Shown one piece after another: positions 1 to 17,900 of a stretch of 64,000 nucleotides of DNA. Position 1 is the stretch's first letter, and every line of letters begins with the position of its first letter. The notes below the pieces were generated by a model. The model was not told the DNA's origin and did not search any database. It saw only the letters and a program-made list of their open reading frames with translations. A program made the translations under genes and the position numbers. Source of the stretch: Whitmania pigra (lineage: Eukaryota > Annelida > Clitellata > Hirudinida > Haemopidae); assembly GCA_021613335.1 (NCBI GenBank), contig JAJTWR010000299.1, positions 1,785,001 to 1,849,000 of the forward strand, in the 5' to 3' direction.

Positions 1-2
1 GA

Positions 3-4002
<4,000 letters not shown>

Positions 4003-4313
4003 TTTCGCTTAGCTAGAACTTGCATATGACCGACATAAATTTTATGTCTTCGACTTTATTTCAATTTCCAACCCAATCAGGCATATAAATCTATAAAACA
4101 TCTTAAACTCAATTTTCTTTATTATCGCTTTATCAAGGTAGTTAGTAATTCTACCAAACGTCTGGTTTGGGCCATTCCTTCCAGGCTATCATATATTTCA
4201 ATTTTGTCAAACCAACCTTGTTAGATTTCAAATTGTATAAAAAAAATCAACAATTATTTGGACATTTAAAGATCGTTGTATTTCAAAGTTAGAGTAATTA
4301 GATGGTGCTCAAA
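4003..4313. other. Convergent 3' spacer between the SLC5A gene and NUP160
   Basis: AT-rich, no coding potential seen. On the - strand there are two AATAAA hexamers (plus-strand TTTATT at 4118-4123 and 4055-4060) placed about 190 and 250 nt past the NUP160 stop, which could serve as its polyadenylation signals. The 3' UTRs of the two genes probably meet or overlap here. Confidence 0.6.
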
Positions 4314-7300
4314 TTAATGGGCAGAGTAAACAACAGCCTGGCTGGAATGTTCCACAAGTTTGAAGTGTTTTTTGAGCACCTCTCTCAGCGAAGAAATAGT
4401 CTGAAATTTTAAATTACAAATAATTGGTATTTAAGTTACAAACAAATCATGTCAAAGTGAACACATACCGTTGTGAGAGCTTGTGTTGGATCAGGTAAAT
4501 TATCAAAACTCTGTAAAATGTTATCTATTACTTTGTAGGGGAGCCAAACTGGTGCACAGCCAGCATGGAGATAATCCTAAAACAAAGAAAAATACAAACT
4601 TTTTAGCTTTAAATTCTGATTTATTTAATGACTATTATAAATAAAAAGGATTCCTAAAGAATTACTTTGAGATTGAAGTAGTCTTTGCCCTTTCCAGCAA
4701 CAGCCTCAACATATTGCAGAGCAAGATCAGAAGCCTCTTGGAGGTGGCCGTATTCAGAATAAAGCATCATCAGTTCAGCAGGATTCAATTTCTAAAATGA
4801 ATAATTATTAATTAAATGTTAAATATCAGCAATGTGAAAGATTATTATCTGCATTCTAATGCTACCTTGTAAGCTGCTGTGAACCAACTAGGAAGGGGGA
4901 AGTTGCTGTAAAACATTTTCAAGGCACAACATCTGTAACCTCTTGTGGACGATGGAGTCTCAAATTTCTCCAAATTTGTCTGAAGAATTCTCCATGATCG
5001 ATCACTTGATGTTCTGTTGTAATGATATAAAAGCAAGTGAGTAACAGTAAAAAGGTAATTGTAAAAAACAGTAATTGAAACAAGTTGTAATAAGTTGAAA
5101 GCAAAAATTAGTTTACATGTATTTTTTCATTGTCGGACATGTGGCATCCTCATTGTAATCAAGCCAATCCATCTGGTGCTTGTTATCCAGTCCCAAGAAC
5201 ATCTGATCAGAATTGGTTGATTTATTGGTCGTCCCTATGCACCTAAAACATTGTTACGCGCTATAAAAACATCACCAGAGTCAAGTATTTTCATTCAGCT
5301 TCTGACTAACCTGAGGACTAGTGATTCAAAAACTGGAACAAGTGAAAGTCCAAAAAATGTGGACAATTGAAAGGCTCGGTCATAGAGACCAGAATTGCAC
5401 AGAAGTCTAACAACTTCTCCAGTTTTCATGGCAACAGCCCTCACAGGAATCATTTTTTTAGATTTTTCGCCATAACATTCATGGACGGAAAGAAGGGAGG
5501 ACGTCAGCATCAGCTCTTTCTCGACATCCTTCACATTCAAAACTTCTACGTTCTTGTAACCTTTTGACCTGCTTCTAAACTGTAAATGCAAACAACTATA
5601 TTTGTCAAACTATCTGATTGAAGTTCTCCAGTACAATTGACACTACCTCCATTCCTTCGGACGAATGCTTCGCCGAACCATTTGATGTCCTCAGATCTGC
5701 ATTCGATGCAGGTGGCTTCACAATCCAGGCATTCCTTGATTAAACAGAATAAAAAAAGTTATCTTAATAATCTCACGAAGTAAAAAGTGGCAAGCAATAA
5801 ACCTTTGATCAACAAGCAGGAGGCAGTTGTGACAAGTGGTGAGATATTCCACCATTTTTTCTAGTCCATCCAGTCCTGACACTTCCTGTCCCCATCTAGA
5901 GGCACATTCGTACATCACACTGGCAGCTGAGAACAAATGCTCAAATGAAAACAATTTCCCATAAAGCAGAATATATGCAAGCACCAACCGCATCTAAAAT
6001 TCTTTCTTTGTATGTAGAATGCATACAAGAGATCATAGTAGTTGTTTCTTGTCACGTCGCTCGACCTTGCTCGAGATTCGAGAATAGAAGCAGCCTAAAA
6101 CATCAAAGAATACCAGTTTATAAAAATAAAATCACAATAGATTAAGTTTTTAAGAAAGTATGAAATATATAAATATAACTTAATAAACTATGACGTACTT
6201 CCTCCTCAATTAGTGTTCCTCTTGACCTATATCTCAGTGAAACAAGAATCTTATATTCTTTCTTCTCGCATAAAACAGCAAGAAACTGCCTCAAACAATC
6301 CTTTTGTCTGAAATAAAATACAAACAAAGTTAATAAAAGCAATGATAATAAATTTTTATCAATCAAGATTCAAAGACCTGTTCGACTCGGGGTTCCTGAA
6401 GAGTGCATCGTAGGCATTTTCGTAGTGGCAAAGTTCCAACTCGCTTTTAAATATTTTCATCCAAATTGTAGCCTGTACGCATAAAACAGTGGATCTTCAA
6501 TTGCCCAAATAAAATGTAAATCATGCAAACCAACCAAATTAGGATCATCGTTATCACCCAGTTCAATTGTGTATTTTGCAAAGTCTATGAGCAGTGAAGG
6601 ATACTGAAACTCCTCAAATAAACTCATGATCTGAAATTATTATTAAAAAATTTTTAAATAAATTTTTACCTTAAACCAATAATAATAATAATAATAAAAT
6701 ATCATGAATCATTCAAGTTACAGCTGATTTAAATCTAAGATTTAATTCTAAGTTGATGTTCTAAAGACATGGTGAGGATACGAATCAGACCTTCATTGAA
6801 TAGATTGTCTCCATGTAAAGAGGGTCTGCATTAGCAACCAACTGCATGAGGTACTCCTCTGCTCCTATGTACTGCCTCACTTCCTTGAAGCAATGCAGAG
6901 CTTTCTTTGCTTCACTGAAAATTGGAATAATTATGAAGATCATTTATATAGCAAAAATTTATGACAGCAGAAAATGTGCCACGTTATCCCGTGACAATTT
7001 GTATCACATGAAACTATTTTCATGCCATTAACTTAATACCTGAGTTTAAACTGACTTATTATATGTAGTACTACAGATTATAAAATAATACAAATCAGCC
7101 TTCAGTAAACAAATATCTTACTTCGTTGCTAAGTATGATAGCCCAAGGAAGAGATTCAATGTTCCAACATCTTGTTTGTAGAAGACTTGAACCATTTGGG
7201 TATAGTGCTGCAGGTGAAGATGCTGACAGCAGTTGAACAGGGTGAGCGGAAAGATGAATCCAGATAGATCTGGTCTCCTTCATAACAAAGCAACAGTTGG

Positions 7301-10300
7301 CAAATAAAAATATTAAATTAAATTAATACTGGTGTGATCATACTTACAAACACATGGAAACAAGATCAGCTATGCACGGCAACACGCTCATCCAAACTCT
7401 CAGGTTGAAATGGGTCTTCAAGAAATTGGAGAATTTGTTGAAAACTTCTTCTCTCCCTTGAGCCAGAAGGAACAACTCCAAAAGTGTCATCGAGTTTTCT
7501 TCTATAAGAACATTTTAGGAAGATTTTAATCATTTTTATGATACAAATAACACAAATTCAAGAAGCAACACACCACTTTCGAGCAGATTGAAATTGGAGT
7601 CATGTTTGAATTGGTTCAAAAGCTCCAGTGACTTTTTAGTTTTATCCCTAAAAATCAGGTTTGGGAAAATGGAAAAGATAAAATAAAAGTAATTATCAGT
7701 CAATAATAGAATTTAATAGAATATTAGCAATAAGAGAAGAAAATATAAATTGAGACTAACACACAGCAGAGGTCTGTAGCGAGTACAGAGGTCGAAGCAC
7801 ACCAGAGAATAGCATGAAGGGATCCAACAAGTTGACACAAGTGACTGATCAACTGCTCAACTTCTACAACTTGACTGCCCGTAAGCTGTTCATCACAAAA
7901 AGGAATTGAAATGACATGTATTGACAATTAAATCAAGATAACATTTTGATCCACCTTGTCAGTGCAATTTCGTAGATAAACCACAAGCACTAGGAGGCCT
8001 TTCGCCAGCTGGTACCTGGTTTCGTTCGACTGCTTCACAGTTTCAACGAGCACCTTTAGACCTTCAGCACTTGAGAACAACTGCCTCAGGATTTCTTCAT
8101 TACCTGAGGAATCAAAATAAAAATTGGTGGCATAAGCAATTACACAAAATCTGGCCAGACTAGGAAAATTATGAGATTGCACTTAAGTGACCAAGAACTT
8201 CTTCAACTATTTATAAAACAAAGTATCTATTTATTGGAATTCATTTGCCAGAAACTGACTAAATTATGATAATACTGCCAAGTGATACCTCTAGCATCTT
8301 CATCATCCATATGCATGTCCTCATAATAATTCAGTCTGTCCATGGAACTGTCCAAAAGTTCCATTACAAATTTTGCAATGCTCAAGTGGCAGCCTCCAAG
8401 CTGTTTGATGCTATTGTCAAAATCCCTTCTATAAAGAAATTATGCAACATTATAAGCAGAGGATAGCAACTTGTCATTATTAAAAAAACTTGAAAGTTTA
8501 CATACTCTGGCATCACCATCAGTTGGTGTGCATGTCTCTGAGCAAGAGCAAGAGGATTGAATGATGGTGTCCCAAAGTTCTCTTCCCACATTTCCTCACC
8601 AGAAGGACAATTCATAAGCCTCAAGCACTTCAGCAGCTTGCCCATGCGTCTGTGCGTTCCCTCGTCTGAAGCGTCACATTCGACATTCAAAATTCCTCGA
8701 TATGCTTTCATTATCAAATTATAAATGATTCTCACCAAAGTTAATATTTGGATAGAACTCCTGATATCTTCTGAGTGGAGGTGGAAGGTCATCCAAGTAA
8801 TACTGATCGAGGACATTCGAGGGCTTCAACGTGCTGAAACACTTCTCCCTAACCAGGGACAACAGACCGGTCGACGTATCCCTCACAATGCCCATGATCT
8901 TTCTATTTCTCTGAAGGAACAAGAAATAATTCAAGTTAATCTTTAACATAAAACAGGATCTAACATATTTATTTATTTTGTTAATTTTTTTGCTTCTAAT
9001 GAATATTGGGAATACTTGTCCTTATTTAAATTAGTTATATTAGCAGTATTATTAAAAAGTTATAGGATGGCCCTGTACCTCTTCATTACGATAGCAATAC
9101 GAGTAAAGAGTGCTCCACTGTTGCATTTGCAACTCGAGATACTCCGATTCTTGGACGTCAAAGTCAACGTCTGCAGCTGCAAGTCGTATCTGAAAATTAA
9201 TTAAAAACATGAAAACTTATAAGTCATTGAAATAAACTGTTGTCATTATTAGGCTATATTAGTAAGTTATTATTATAATGAATATTACAATTACATTATA
9301 TCAAGCTAATGTCTAACCTGCTCTTCAACAGCAAGGCAAATTTCAGCCTTCAGTTCTTTCCTTGTAACTGATTGGAGTCTCTGTGCAAAGCTCCCAGATT
9401 GATGGGTGTAAGACTGAGAACATCATTTAACGACATTCAAATATGAGAAATGTAAAAACTATAAAAGACTTCATACCGAAACCTAAAATCTTAATAACAA
9501 TATGCCAATATAACCATACATATATATATATTTGTATATTTATATATGTTGATGATACACATGATGATGATACATATATATATGTGTGGTTATGTATTTA
9601 AATAAACATATCTTACAGATAATGCTCTAATGATGGCATCTCTGCTGAATCTATGAGGATAGAAAATGTTATCCAAATAGTGCTGCCTGGGATCAATGGA
9701 AGGAGATACTTCAAGTTCCTCCTCAAGTTTTGCACTCATCATCACTTTTGTCCATGTTGAGTCAATTGACTTGCTGTTTTAAAATTTCAAATGTTGATAA
9801 ACATAGCCAACTTAATAATTAACCATAAATTATTAATGATAAATTAATGTTATATTCCTAAGAATGCTAATATATTCATCAAAATCTTTATGCACTAAAT
9901 ACTCTCAAAAAGGAAATAACTGCTTAAAAAGTTATGAAAAATAAATAAGCGCTTGAAATGCGGTATGCCAATTTGAATGATGCTCAGTGTTACATGTTTA
10001 TGATAAGTCGTGTTTAAAAGCAAATTAATAGAAATCACTTACTTTGTAAGGTATTCAAATTTGACAAGATAGTCTGAACTCTTGGTTGCCCAGACTGTCC
10101 AAAACATTTCAGAATCAAATGTGAAGTCAATCAAATCCTCCTGCAATATCACTTGAACCATTACATTTGTATATAAGCAAATGGTTTAATAATGAACTTT
10201 GCTTATTATTTTTATGTAACCAATGTTTTGTAATATTTTTTAATAACAGGAACCTCAGCATCATAAAAGACTGTGACTGGTTGCAGGGCATAAGATGATC

Positions 10301-12339
10301 CAGAACTGGAAATTTGGTAGACATGGAACTGAAGCAACACAATGATTCGTTACAACTATATTCTACATTAGTAGTGACAAAATAACTGTCAACGAATCAA
10401 AATATAATGATATTTGAATTGAATGCAGAATTTTTCTTGCTAACCTGGATATTGTTGGGAATGTTAAGAAACACACCAATCAAGGTCAGCTGTTCTCCAT
10501 TGTTTGTGTGACCAACATATTTTCGTATCATATTTTTGGAACCTAGAATTGAGAATCACATTGTTTAAATTGTGAGATAGAGACAAAATGAACTCAATGT
10601 CTTATTCCACCTACCTGCACTGATCACTTTGTTTCTGTCAATGTGTGAAGAGGCTTGCGTGAACATATCTTCACTTAACACCATCTCAAATGTCTAAGAA
10701 TTGTAAACAAAATTAATTCACATCAAATGCTGATGAAAAATTAAAAAAAAGGTTTCAATAAATAAATAGGCTTGGTTAAGAATGTGAAATATTTATGATA
10801 CTACCTAACTAGTTATTTAAATTGTAAAGTAATAAATGTTGTAATTAGAGGTAAACAAAGGCAAAAAATATCTCGAGACACCAACGTCGGCAGACCAAAT
10901 CTTCAACTTGAAATCCCAGGTGACAGCACAAACCAAAGGCTCTTCTGTGGCATCCTGCAAGATGCACATATCAGAACAGGCCTGACCACCTTCCACAGTG
11001 TTCCTAGTTGTAAAACATTTTCAATATTTTTTGTTTTAGGAACCGCGGCTTGAATCAAATAACAAACCCAACAACAGATGTAACTATCCCTCCCAAGAAT
11101 CTTGACACAACTCCACTTTGCTTAACTTCATGTATGGAAACATTGGCACCTGATCAGATTTTAAACAATATTTATGATGATGATGATAATAACAAAACAA
11201 CCACAATGACTCCACTTCACTCAAAAATAAAAAGTAATTACTGAATGAAAGGGGAGGAGCCATATTGAAGAGTATCACATTCCCATTCTGATTTGAGAAC
11301 GAATAAAGACTGGAGTTATCAGACAAGTGACACGTCGAAGCGCACGTGAACTGCGCCATGCTGGGGGTGGTAGGAAACATGTAGTAGTTGGCTGAGCCCA
11401 AAATGTTCGAAGTTGAGGCATTCATAAAAATGGAGGGCAGTGGTGAACTGGTGCTTAAAACTGATTTTCCCTGTACACAAAAATTTGGTAGTTAATTTAT
11501 CTCATGACATATTGTTTGGAGATGCACTCAGAGATGCGTTTTTGTGAGCAAAAGATTTACTGGGTACCTTATTAAGAGTTCTTGGGTGTGGAAACTGAAA
11601 TCTATAAATTCCTGTTGTTGTTGACACCAAGACAATAACATTCTCTGCTGTCTCAGAAATGCCAGGTTCACAAGCGATAGTGGCATTCTGAAAGACAATT
11701 CTTAAGCTTCCATCTATAAGATGAAAGTCAAAGCTAATGTCTTGTAGCTCCAACTTTGAGCCAGAAATTCTCCTGTTAATAACAATTGATCTATCAGTCT
11801 ATCATACTATTTCAATTTGAAGCATTTTTTAAGGAAAAAACAATCGTATCCAAAAAATGTTTTAGAAATGTATTTGCAATTAATTTAAGTCAATTTAACA
11901 TGCAATTGAACTGATTTGTATATTAAATTGTGAAGTCTTTAAATGAGAAATCAATAAAATTGATGATAAAGAAACACAATTTAATTGTAACTTAATTTAA
12001 TTGCAAATTAAATGTATTCAATAGATACCAATATAGAAATCTGTTCCGGGAGGTAGATTCCAACAAACCACTTTCCTGAAAGCAATAACCTCCACCATAC
12101 TTGGAAGGCTTTATGTGTTTAATTGAGTTCTGATTGGCTGGAATTTAACAGTAGGATGAGATTCATTTTAAAGAAATAAAAAGGTTGGATGCATCATATA
12201 TATGGAACATTAATAAAACTTGAACAATTTAAGAGTTTGAAAGTTAAAGCCATTAATCCTTACCCGAACTAAAATTTAATTCTTTTTGCTGAGGCGAAGC
12301 AAAAACTAACAACTCCCGATAAGCATCCATCACAAACAT
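4314..12339 (-). CDS. NUP160: Nucleoporin NUP160 (Nup107-160 / Y-complex scaffold), many exons
   Basis: NUP160 is a scaffold subunit of the nuclear pore Y-complex, with an N-terminal beta-propeller and an alpha-helical C-terminal part. The start chosen is the ATG at 12339-12337 (MFVMDAYRELLVFASP). Verified first exons are 12264-12339, 12029-12137 and 11568-11772, which join in frame to read CFQESGLLE..TSRNRFLYWRISG, typical of the NUP160 N-terminus, then VIVLVSTTTGIYRFQFPHPR. Further matches are VTWDFKLKIWS (about 10890, propeller blade), the helical region at about 8700-8560 (KLLKCLRLM), LFSAASVMYECASRWGQEV and GLDGLEKMVEYL (about 5940-5840), GLYDRAFQLSTFFGLSLVPVFESL (about 5400) and GAPVWLPYK-like text near 4540. 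The last exon ends at TAA 4316-4314 (VEHSSQAVVYSAH). A hAT transposon begins only about 250 bp upstream of the ATG. Exon edges in the middle were not all resolved. Confidence 0.88.
9519..9592. repeat. TA/TG-rich simple repeat in a NUP160 intron
   Basis: Alternating TATATA stretches separated by short GATGAT units; a low-complexity intronic tract without coding meaning. Confidence 0.7.
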
Positions 12340-12651
12340 CAAAAATATCAACAAACTGTGGCCGAAATTGAATAACGTTGGGCGGGGAACGACCACAGAC
12401 CAAAAATTAAAATTTATAAAATAAATTGTTAATGTAAAAGTCTGCTCTTAAGTAATAAATTTAATTTTGTTATATTTTAATAAAATTTATTATTTTGCGT
12501 TTTGAGAAAAATATATTTTGCAAATATATTTGCTGTATAGCTATAGCTGTGATACTCACAGATCTCTGCTACACACACGGTATCGGCAGGGGCGCCGAGA
12601 GCCAACAAGGGCCCCAGGGCAGGACATCATTGCGGGCCCCTTGTCAAAATA

Positions 12652-12826
12652 CAGTCAATTCCGGGTATAGTCGAGTCGGTTACAGTAAAGTTTCGGAAAC
12701 AGTCAAGCTGATCTCTTGCACCGTATAAACCATACGTAGCTTACTATTTTCGATTATAGTAAATATTCAGTTATAGTCAAGTCAACAGCCTACAGTTTTG
12801 GACGTGACTATATCCAGAATTGACCG
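12652..12826. mobile_element. Nested TA-flanked MITE (Tc1/mariner-pogo-like) inside hAT element A
   Basis: Inverted ends CAGTCAATTCCGGGTATAGTC (read from the left) and CGGTCAATTCTGGATATAGTC (read from the right on the other strand) match at 18 of 21 positions. They enclose 175 bp flanked by TA on each side (12650-12651 and 12827-12828), the target duplication of Tc1/mariner-type elements. There is no coding capacity. It lies wholly within the hAT element, so it inserted after it or was carried with it. Confidence 0.7.
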
Positions 12827-13276
12827 TATTTAGAAATTTTGTCGCTATAATAAAACCTGTAAATCGAGGTAAATGTTACTATCAAGGTTCAACATTCGTG
12901 TATACATGGTGCTAAATTAAAATATAGAAATGACTTTTGCAAAGGTAAACGCTGTTCTTCATCTAATTTGAATTTATTTGGTTTACAATTAATCAAAATG
13001 AAAGTAGTAATTTTTGGTGGTCAAACACGCAGCGAGGCGCTTTAAATTAGCCAACTCTAATCATCGATGAGCCTATCAGTTTTTCATCTCATCATAAGTG
13101 CATCTGCAACGACCGTTACACCATACAGCCTTAGTCAAAGATAACCAGCCACATGCTACGTGTACAGATTTGTGTGCACTAAGCAAACTGGTGTTTCGAT
13201 GGAGATTAAGCTACACAAGTTCTTAAAAACGATGTAATTATGTGGAACCGACTTTTACGACATGCAAGAGAGATGG

Positions 13277-13573
13277 CTACAACAAAACTTTGCGGGCTTT
13301 TCTGCGTGCAGACAGTTCAATTATGCTGTTGTAATCAATCGTTCTTGCAAGTCGACCTTCCACTGCCAGCATTCCAAGGCTGGTCAGGCGTTCTTGACAC
13401 ATTGTCAGAACATTTTTAACTCGGGCCAATGTGATGAAACATCCTTCTGCTTGAGCAACGGTAACCGGAAGCGTGCAGAAGATACGTATCATAATGACAA
13501 CGTTTGGAAACAGTGTATCGATTTTCAAAGCGTGTAGACGGTTCAGCATGGCGACAGACTCATTCAACAGCAT
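13277..13573 (-). pseudogene. hAT transposase C-terminal (dimerisation) fragment
   Basis: A 98-codon frame reads IRIFCTLPVTVAQAEGCF, then VKNVLTMCQERLTSLGMLAVE and IDYNSIIELSARRKARK. This is the order of motifs in the hAT C-terminal dimerisation region (LLTIPVTVASAERSFS, TMSQERLSGLALLSIE, FA..KARK). No catalytic upstream part was found in frame: sequence further 5' on this strand (13580-13740) breaks into stops. It is the only recognisable coding relic of element A. Confidence 0.85.
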
Positions 13574-14367
13574 ATCGACTGAATTTCTAAGAGGCCGACT
13601 GTATCCATGGAATTCCCACCAATTTCCCTTCTAGAGTAAGTGATGCATCAACTTCGACAGCCCTGTCGTGTAGAGACGCAACAATAAACGCTTCGCTCAA
13701 CACGCGCCGACTTTTCGATTGCATCAGCTATATGAGAAAATTTCATGAACGGTTAGGTTTGTAACCTAACATGTGGTACAGAAATGACGTCCAATGCCGT
13801 TATATAAATTGCAAGAAGGCGTTATAAAATGGTTGACTCGAAGTGGGCGTTTTTCCTAGTTACGACGCCATTATTAAATGACACAATAACATAGCTGTTG
13901 TTATTTATTATAGCAATGGATTTGCTCTTTCAATATCGTGATAGTTTGACAAATTAAATATGTAAGATGTTTACATCTTTTAGACCAAAAATCAACTTTA
14001 GCAGTAATCTAGTGTGTATAACTCCACAGAAATAGAAGTGATGGTAAATCAAACCTTTCCTGCTAGAGAACAACACAAATCAGAGGATCTGTAATGGTCC
14101 GTTTTGCTTAAAATGGTGTAGGAGTCCTACACCACCTTACCTCACATCAGAATACAGAGTTTATACACCCTACGTGAAATGGACTGTTCGTTCGGCAGTA
14201 CATAAAAGTATTTTACAGTATGTAAAAGTATGGGGCTATTAGGACATTATATTCTGTCGCCTACGGTAAGCGAAGAGACATGATTGGACCGGCCGGGCCC
14301 CCTTACAGATGCGGGCCCCCTGGCAGTGACCCCACCTGCCCCCCCTCTCGGCGTCACTGGGTATCGG

Positions 14368-14910
14368 TACCGTTCTCGTTCTAATTACTCTCTGTTGATG
14401 TACCTATTGCTATTAAGTTTATTCTTGTAGTATGTCTAGAGGAGATGGTTTCGGCCCGACTAGATTTAAAAAATACTATATAACTCCTTGAGTGGTTGTG
14501 TACCTGCGCATAAATCACCAGTGCTCGGGAGGAGAGGGAGGGCAAGTACCTCAAATTTTTTTAGACCCGAGCTTTTTAATGTTACATTACCAAGATGACC
14601 TGACAAAGAACCCAGTGACCTGCTGGAGACCTAGTAATTTGCCCCAAGTCTACAACCTCTTTGTTCAGCCAAGATGACGTACAATTTGAAAAGGTTTTCA
14701 AAGTGTATTACCTACTGCAATTCACTATTGATGAAACTATAGCAACAAATTTTAAAAAATGAAACTGGTTTATTAAGTGGAATGAGTGAAAGCAAGAGTA
14801 ATCAGCTGATGTGGACGATAATTTATTACTACATCGCTTCTCACTGCAAGTTAACAAAACTCATGGTTGCATTACTTAACAAGGTTGCATTTTCCATTTA
14901 AGACGTAAGT
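14368..14910. other. Spacer between hAT element A and the MOCOS 3' end
   Basis: No gene or repeat recognised. It probably includes the MOCOS 3' UTR. Confidence 0.5.
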
Positions 14911-17900
14911 CTAATCGCATTCCAAAACTTGTAAATTGTCATCAACAAAGACCTCTGGTTTTGATCCACTTTTGTCTTTTATGTGAGCCAATAAAATCCC
15001 AAAATTTGCCTGTAAGCATTTAGTTAATTTAAAGAAACCATTAAATTTATATAAGCTACTAATTAAACTAACAGCTACCTTTCTCCTGGGGAAGTTCATT
15101 AGAGTAAGTAATGGTTCTTTGGAAGCTATTCCTGTTTTCTGATCAAAACATATCATTTTACATCTGTTACAAAGTCCGACTTTCTGCAACGAGCAGTGAT
15201 TGTATTCAAATATCAATGAAATCAACCAAGCCCAGATTACCTTGAATGTTTCTTTTCCTATTTTGATTTCACTCCAAGTTTCTTCCTCAAATGGTACGTT
15301 AGTGTGTACCAAAAAATTTGCTCTGAATCTTATGGAAAGTTCTTCCATACCTTCATTCCAAATGTAAATATTGTCATCTGCTTTTATGGTTCAATTAAAT
15401 GGTTACTCACTAAATGATAAGCTATTGCTTGCCATCATTTTTTTAAAAAGGATTTCTAAACTGGCTGAGCCAATCAACAAAAATTGAGCTTCATTTGTAA
15501 ATGAGAGCAAAGAACTGAGTTCTGTAAAGATTAGTTTAAAATGATGAAAAGTAAATATTTCAATAAATTTTTGGAGTAGAGCTAAAGCTCTAGTCATACC
15601 CTTTTTGGATATTCGTTTGTCTGAATCGTTTTGCTTCATGAGACACACATTAGGCATGTTTAGAACATTTGAAAACCAGTCGTTGACCTGCTCTTTGTAT
15701 TTTTCTGTTGAAATCCTGAATTTAGAAGCAAAGAAATTTAAAAAAAAAATTAATTTGGCCAATTTACATTTAATGATTGAACCGACTTGTCACCATGCAC
15801 TCTTCCGATGCTTGTTTCAGTATTTAAATTTTCGTCATTTATTGAAATTTCATCAAAACCTATAAAAATGTAATGTTAAACCACACCTATAAGCAACAAA
15901 TTCAACAAAAACATAAACCTTTGCAGTGAACTTTCAATACATTGTCACCGATTTGACATTTTATGTTGCACATAGAGGTTGCATCTTTTTGAGTTATGGC
16001 CTTACCCATGTAATTGGCAAGCATCCATTTTCTGTCATTTTTTAGACCTCTTGCATCTATTAGGCATTTGTTGACCTATAAACAAAGAAGTCACTGACAT
16101 TATCAATAAATTTTATTAATAATAATAATAGGACATTTCCACAAAGTATCAATGTCATCACTCCTGCCAGGATTAAGCAGTCAGTGTTATCAGCCAGTAA
16201 TGGTAATGTGCCCATTTAAATACACTATGAAAATCAGGAAAACACATTAAAGGCTAATTTATATGTTGACTGATTGAAGCACCATATCAATCAAAAATTT
16301 AAATATTAGGTTGACTGAAGAAATTACATATAATTATGATATGACTTGAAAGAATAATTTTTGACAAAATGCATTTAGACTACAGCATTACACATATATT
16401 TTTTACAAATCTGATAAATTTGCTTTTGACCTTTATTCCAGAGCAAGATTTGATTGGATAAATCCAAATCTCTTGAAGCCAGTAGCTCTTTCCACAAGAA
16501 CAAGACTTGTCAAAAGCCTGTTCAGCCAAAGTGACGTTGCCTCTTTGAAGAAAACATGTGCGAATAAAGTCTAGAAATATCTCCACATCAGAAAAAGTTG
16601 ATGAGAATCCATAAGACACACGAACTGAACCAGTTGGTCGACCACCTATTAGATCCATTCCATCCCCACAAATGTGACCCATCTTGAAAATTAAATTCCA
16701 TTCCATACATCTATTAGAACAGAGCATGTTCTAAGTGGTTTGCAAGGTACGTTAGTCACAATACAATGATCACTTATATAAAACTGTTTTAAGGTGATTC
16801 AGCAATGTCATCACTGCTTTGAAAGAAGCATGTTCAATTTGAGTTTTTCTACTCAACAGAAGTAATGATGTTCGAATTTAATGATGAAACCTCTTCAGCA
16901 AAAACTCATATTATTGCCTCACTTGGTAATTATGAATCAATTCTTGTGAAGTAATTTTGAGATGTCTTTGACATGCTCCAATGTTGCAGAAACATCCTGA
17001 CCTCAGACAAATTCCATGAATTTTTGCCATCTCATTTACCTTTAATTAAAACAACTGTCATTTGGTTAATAATTAATTGATTTAATTACTGATAACACTA
17101 AGACTAACTCTACATCATTTGACAGCATTTACCTGAGAAAATCCCACGTGATTTCCATCAACTTTTAAAACATTGAAATTTATGATGGGTCCTTGCATTT
17201 CTTGAGATTCAAATTTATTGGAATGATATAATTCAACAACATCTTGCCTGTTTGCATATCTAAGTTTTTTCATTTCACCATAAGTATGGCTGGCAAGTGC
17301 AAAAGTGTGGCAAGAAACATTTATAGGTGATCCTAGAATTTATTTATATAAACAATTTATTGATGATTAGAAGTGACAATTATTTAATAATTATTTATAA
17401 CACAAATTTAGAGAAGTACCAATCAGCTCTCGAAATGAATCAAATCCATGCTTCACAGCTAGAATTTCAAGGTATGGCAACGTTCCATCTTCAAACCTTA
17501 AAAGTTACAACAATTTTCAAAATAAATTCAGTAAGACACAAAATATTCCAAGTGATAAATTATGAAAGCCTTTCACTGAAGTTAGATCTGAAAACTTCCA
17601 CATTATCATTTGGGATCAGCAAATTAATTGTGCCACCACCAAAGTAGCTCTTCTGTAACACATTTTGGCTGGAATGTTTGACAAGCAAGCACCCTGCAAT
17701 TGCATAATTGGAATTTCATAAAATGACATCATATCTTCAAAGAGAATGCATTTCTAACCAAGACCAGTTGGAAAGCCAAATATTTTGTAAAATGAGAAGA
17801 CAATGAAATCAGGTTGAAAGACTGAAAGATCAAGTGTTGATGTGGTGAGGAGAGAAGCAGCATCAAGAAGTACACACCATTCACTCTGTGCTCCCAAGAA

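Larger units (their letters stand above)
12587..14359. mobile_element. hAT-superfamily DNA transposon, 1,773 bp, decayed (element A)
   Basis: The element is bounded by 15-bp terminal inverted repeats, CAGGGGCGCCGAGAG at 12587-12601 and the complement of CAGTGACGCCGAGAG at 14345-14359 (13 of 15 match). It is flanked by a perfect 8-bp direct repeat GGTATCGG at 12579-12586 and 14360-14367; 8-bp duplications are the hAT signature. Both ends have GC-rich runs with GGGCCC that contrast with the AT-rich surroundings. Inside, 13573-13277 (-) encodes a hAT dimerisation-domain remnant. The element is too short for a complete transposase (usually 600 or more codons) and has stops and frame breaks, so it is non-autonomous. 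It sits between NUP160 and MOCOS, close to the NUP160 start. Confidence 0.92.

Noticed and set aside
12495..12728. 77-codon + strand frame across the left end of the hAT element
   Set aside because: It crosses the transposon boundary and the nested MITE, so it cannot be an old gene.
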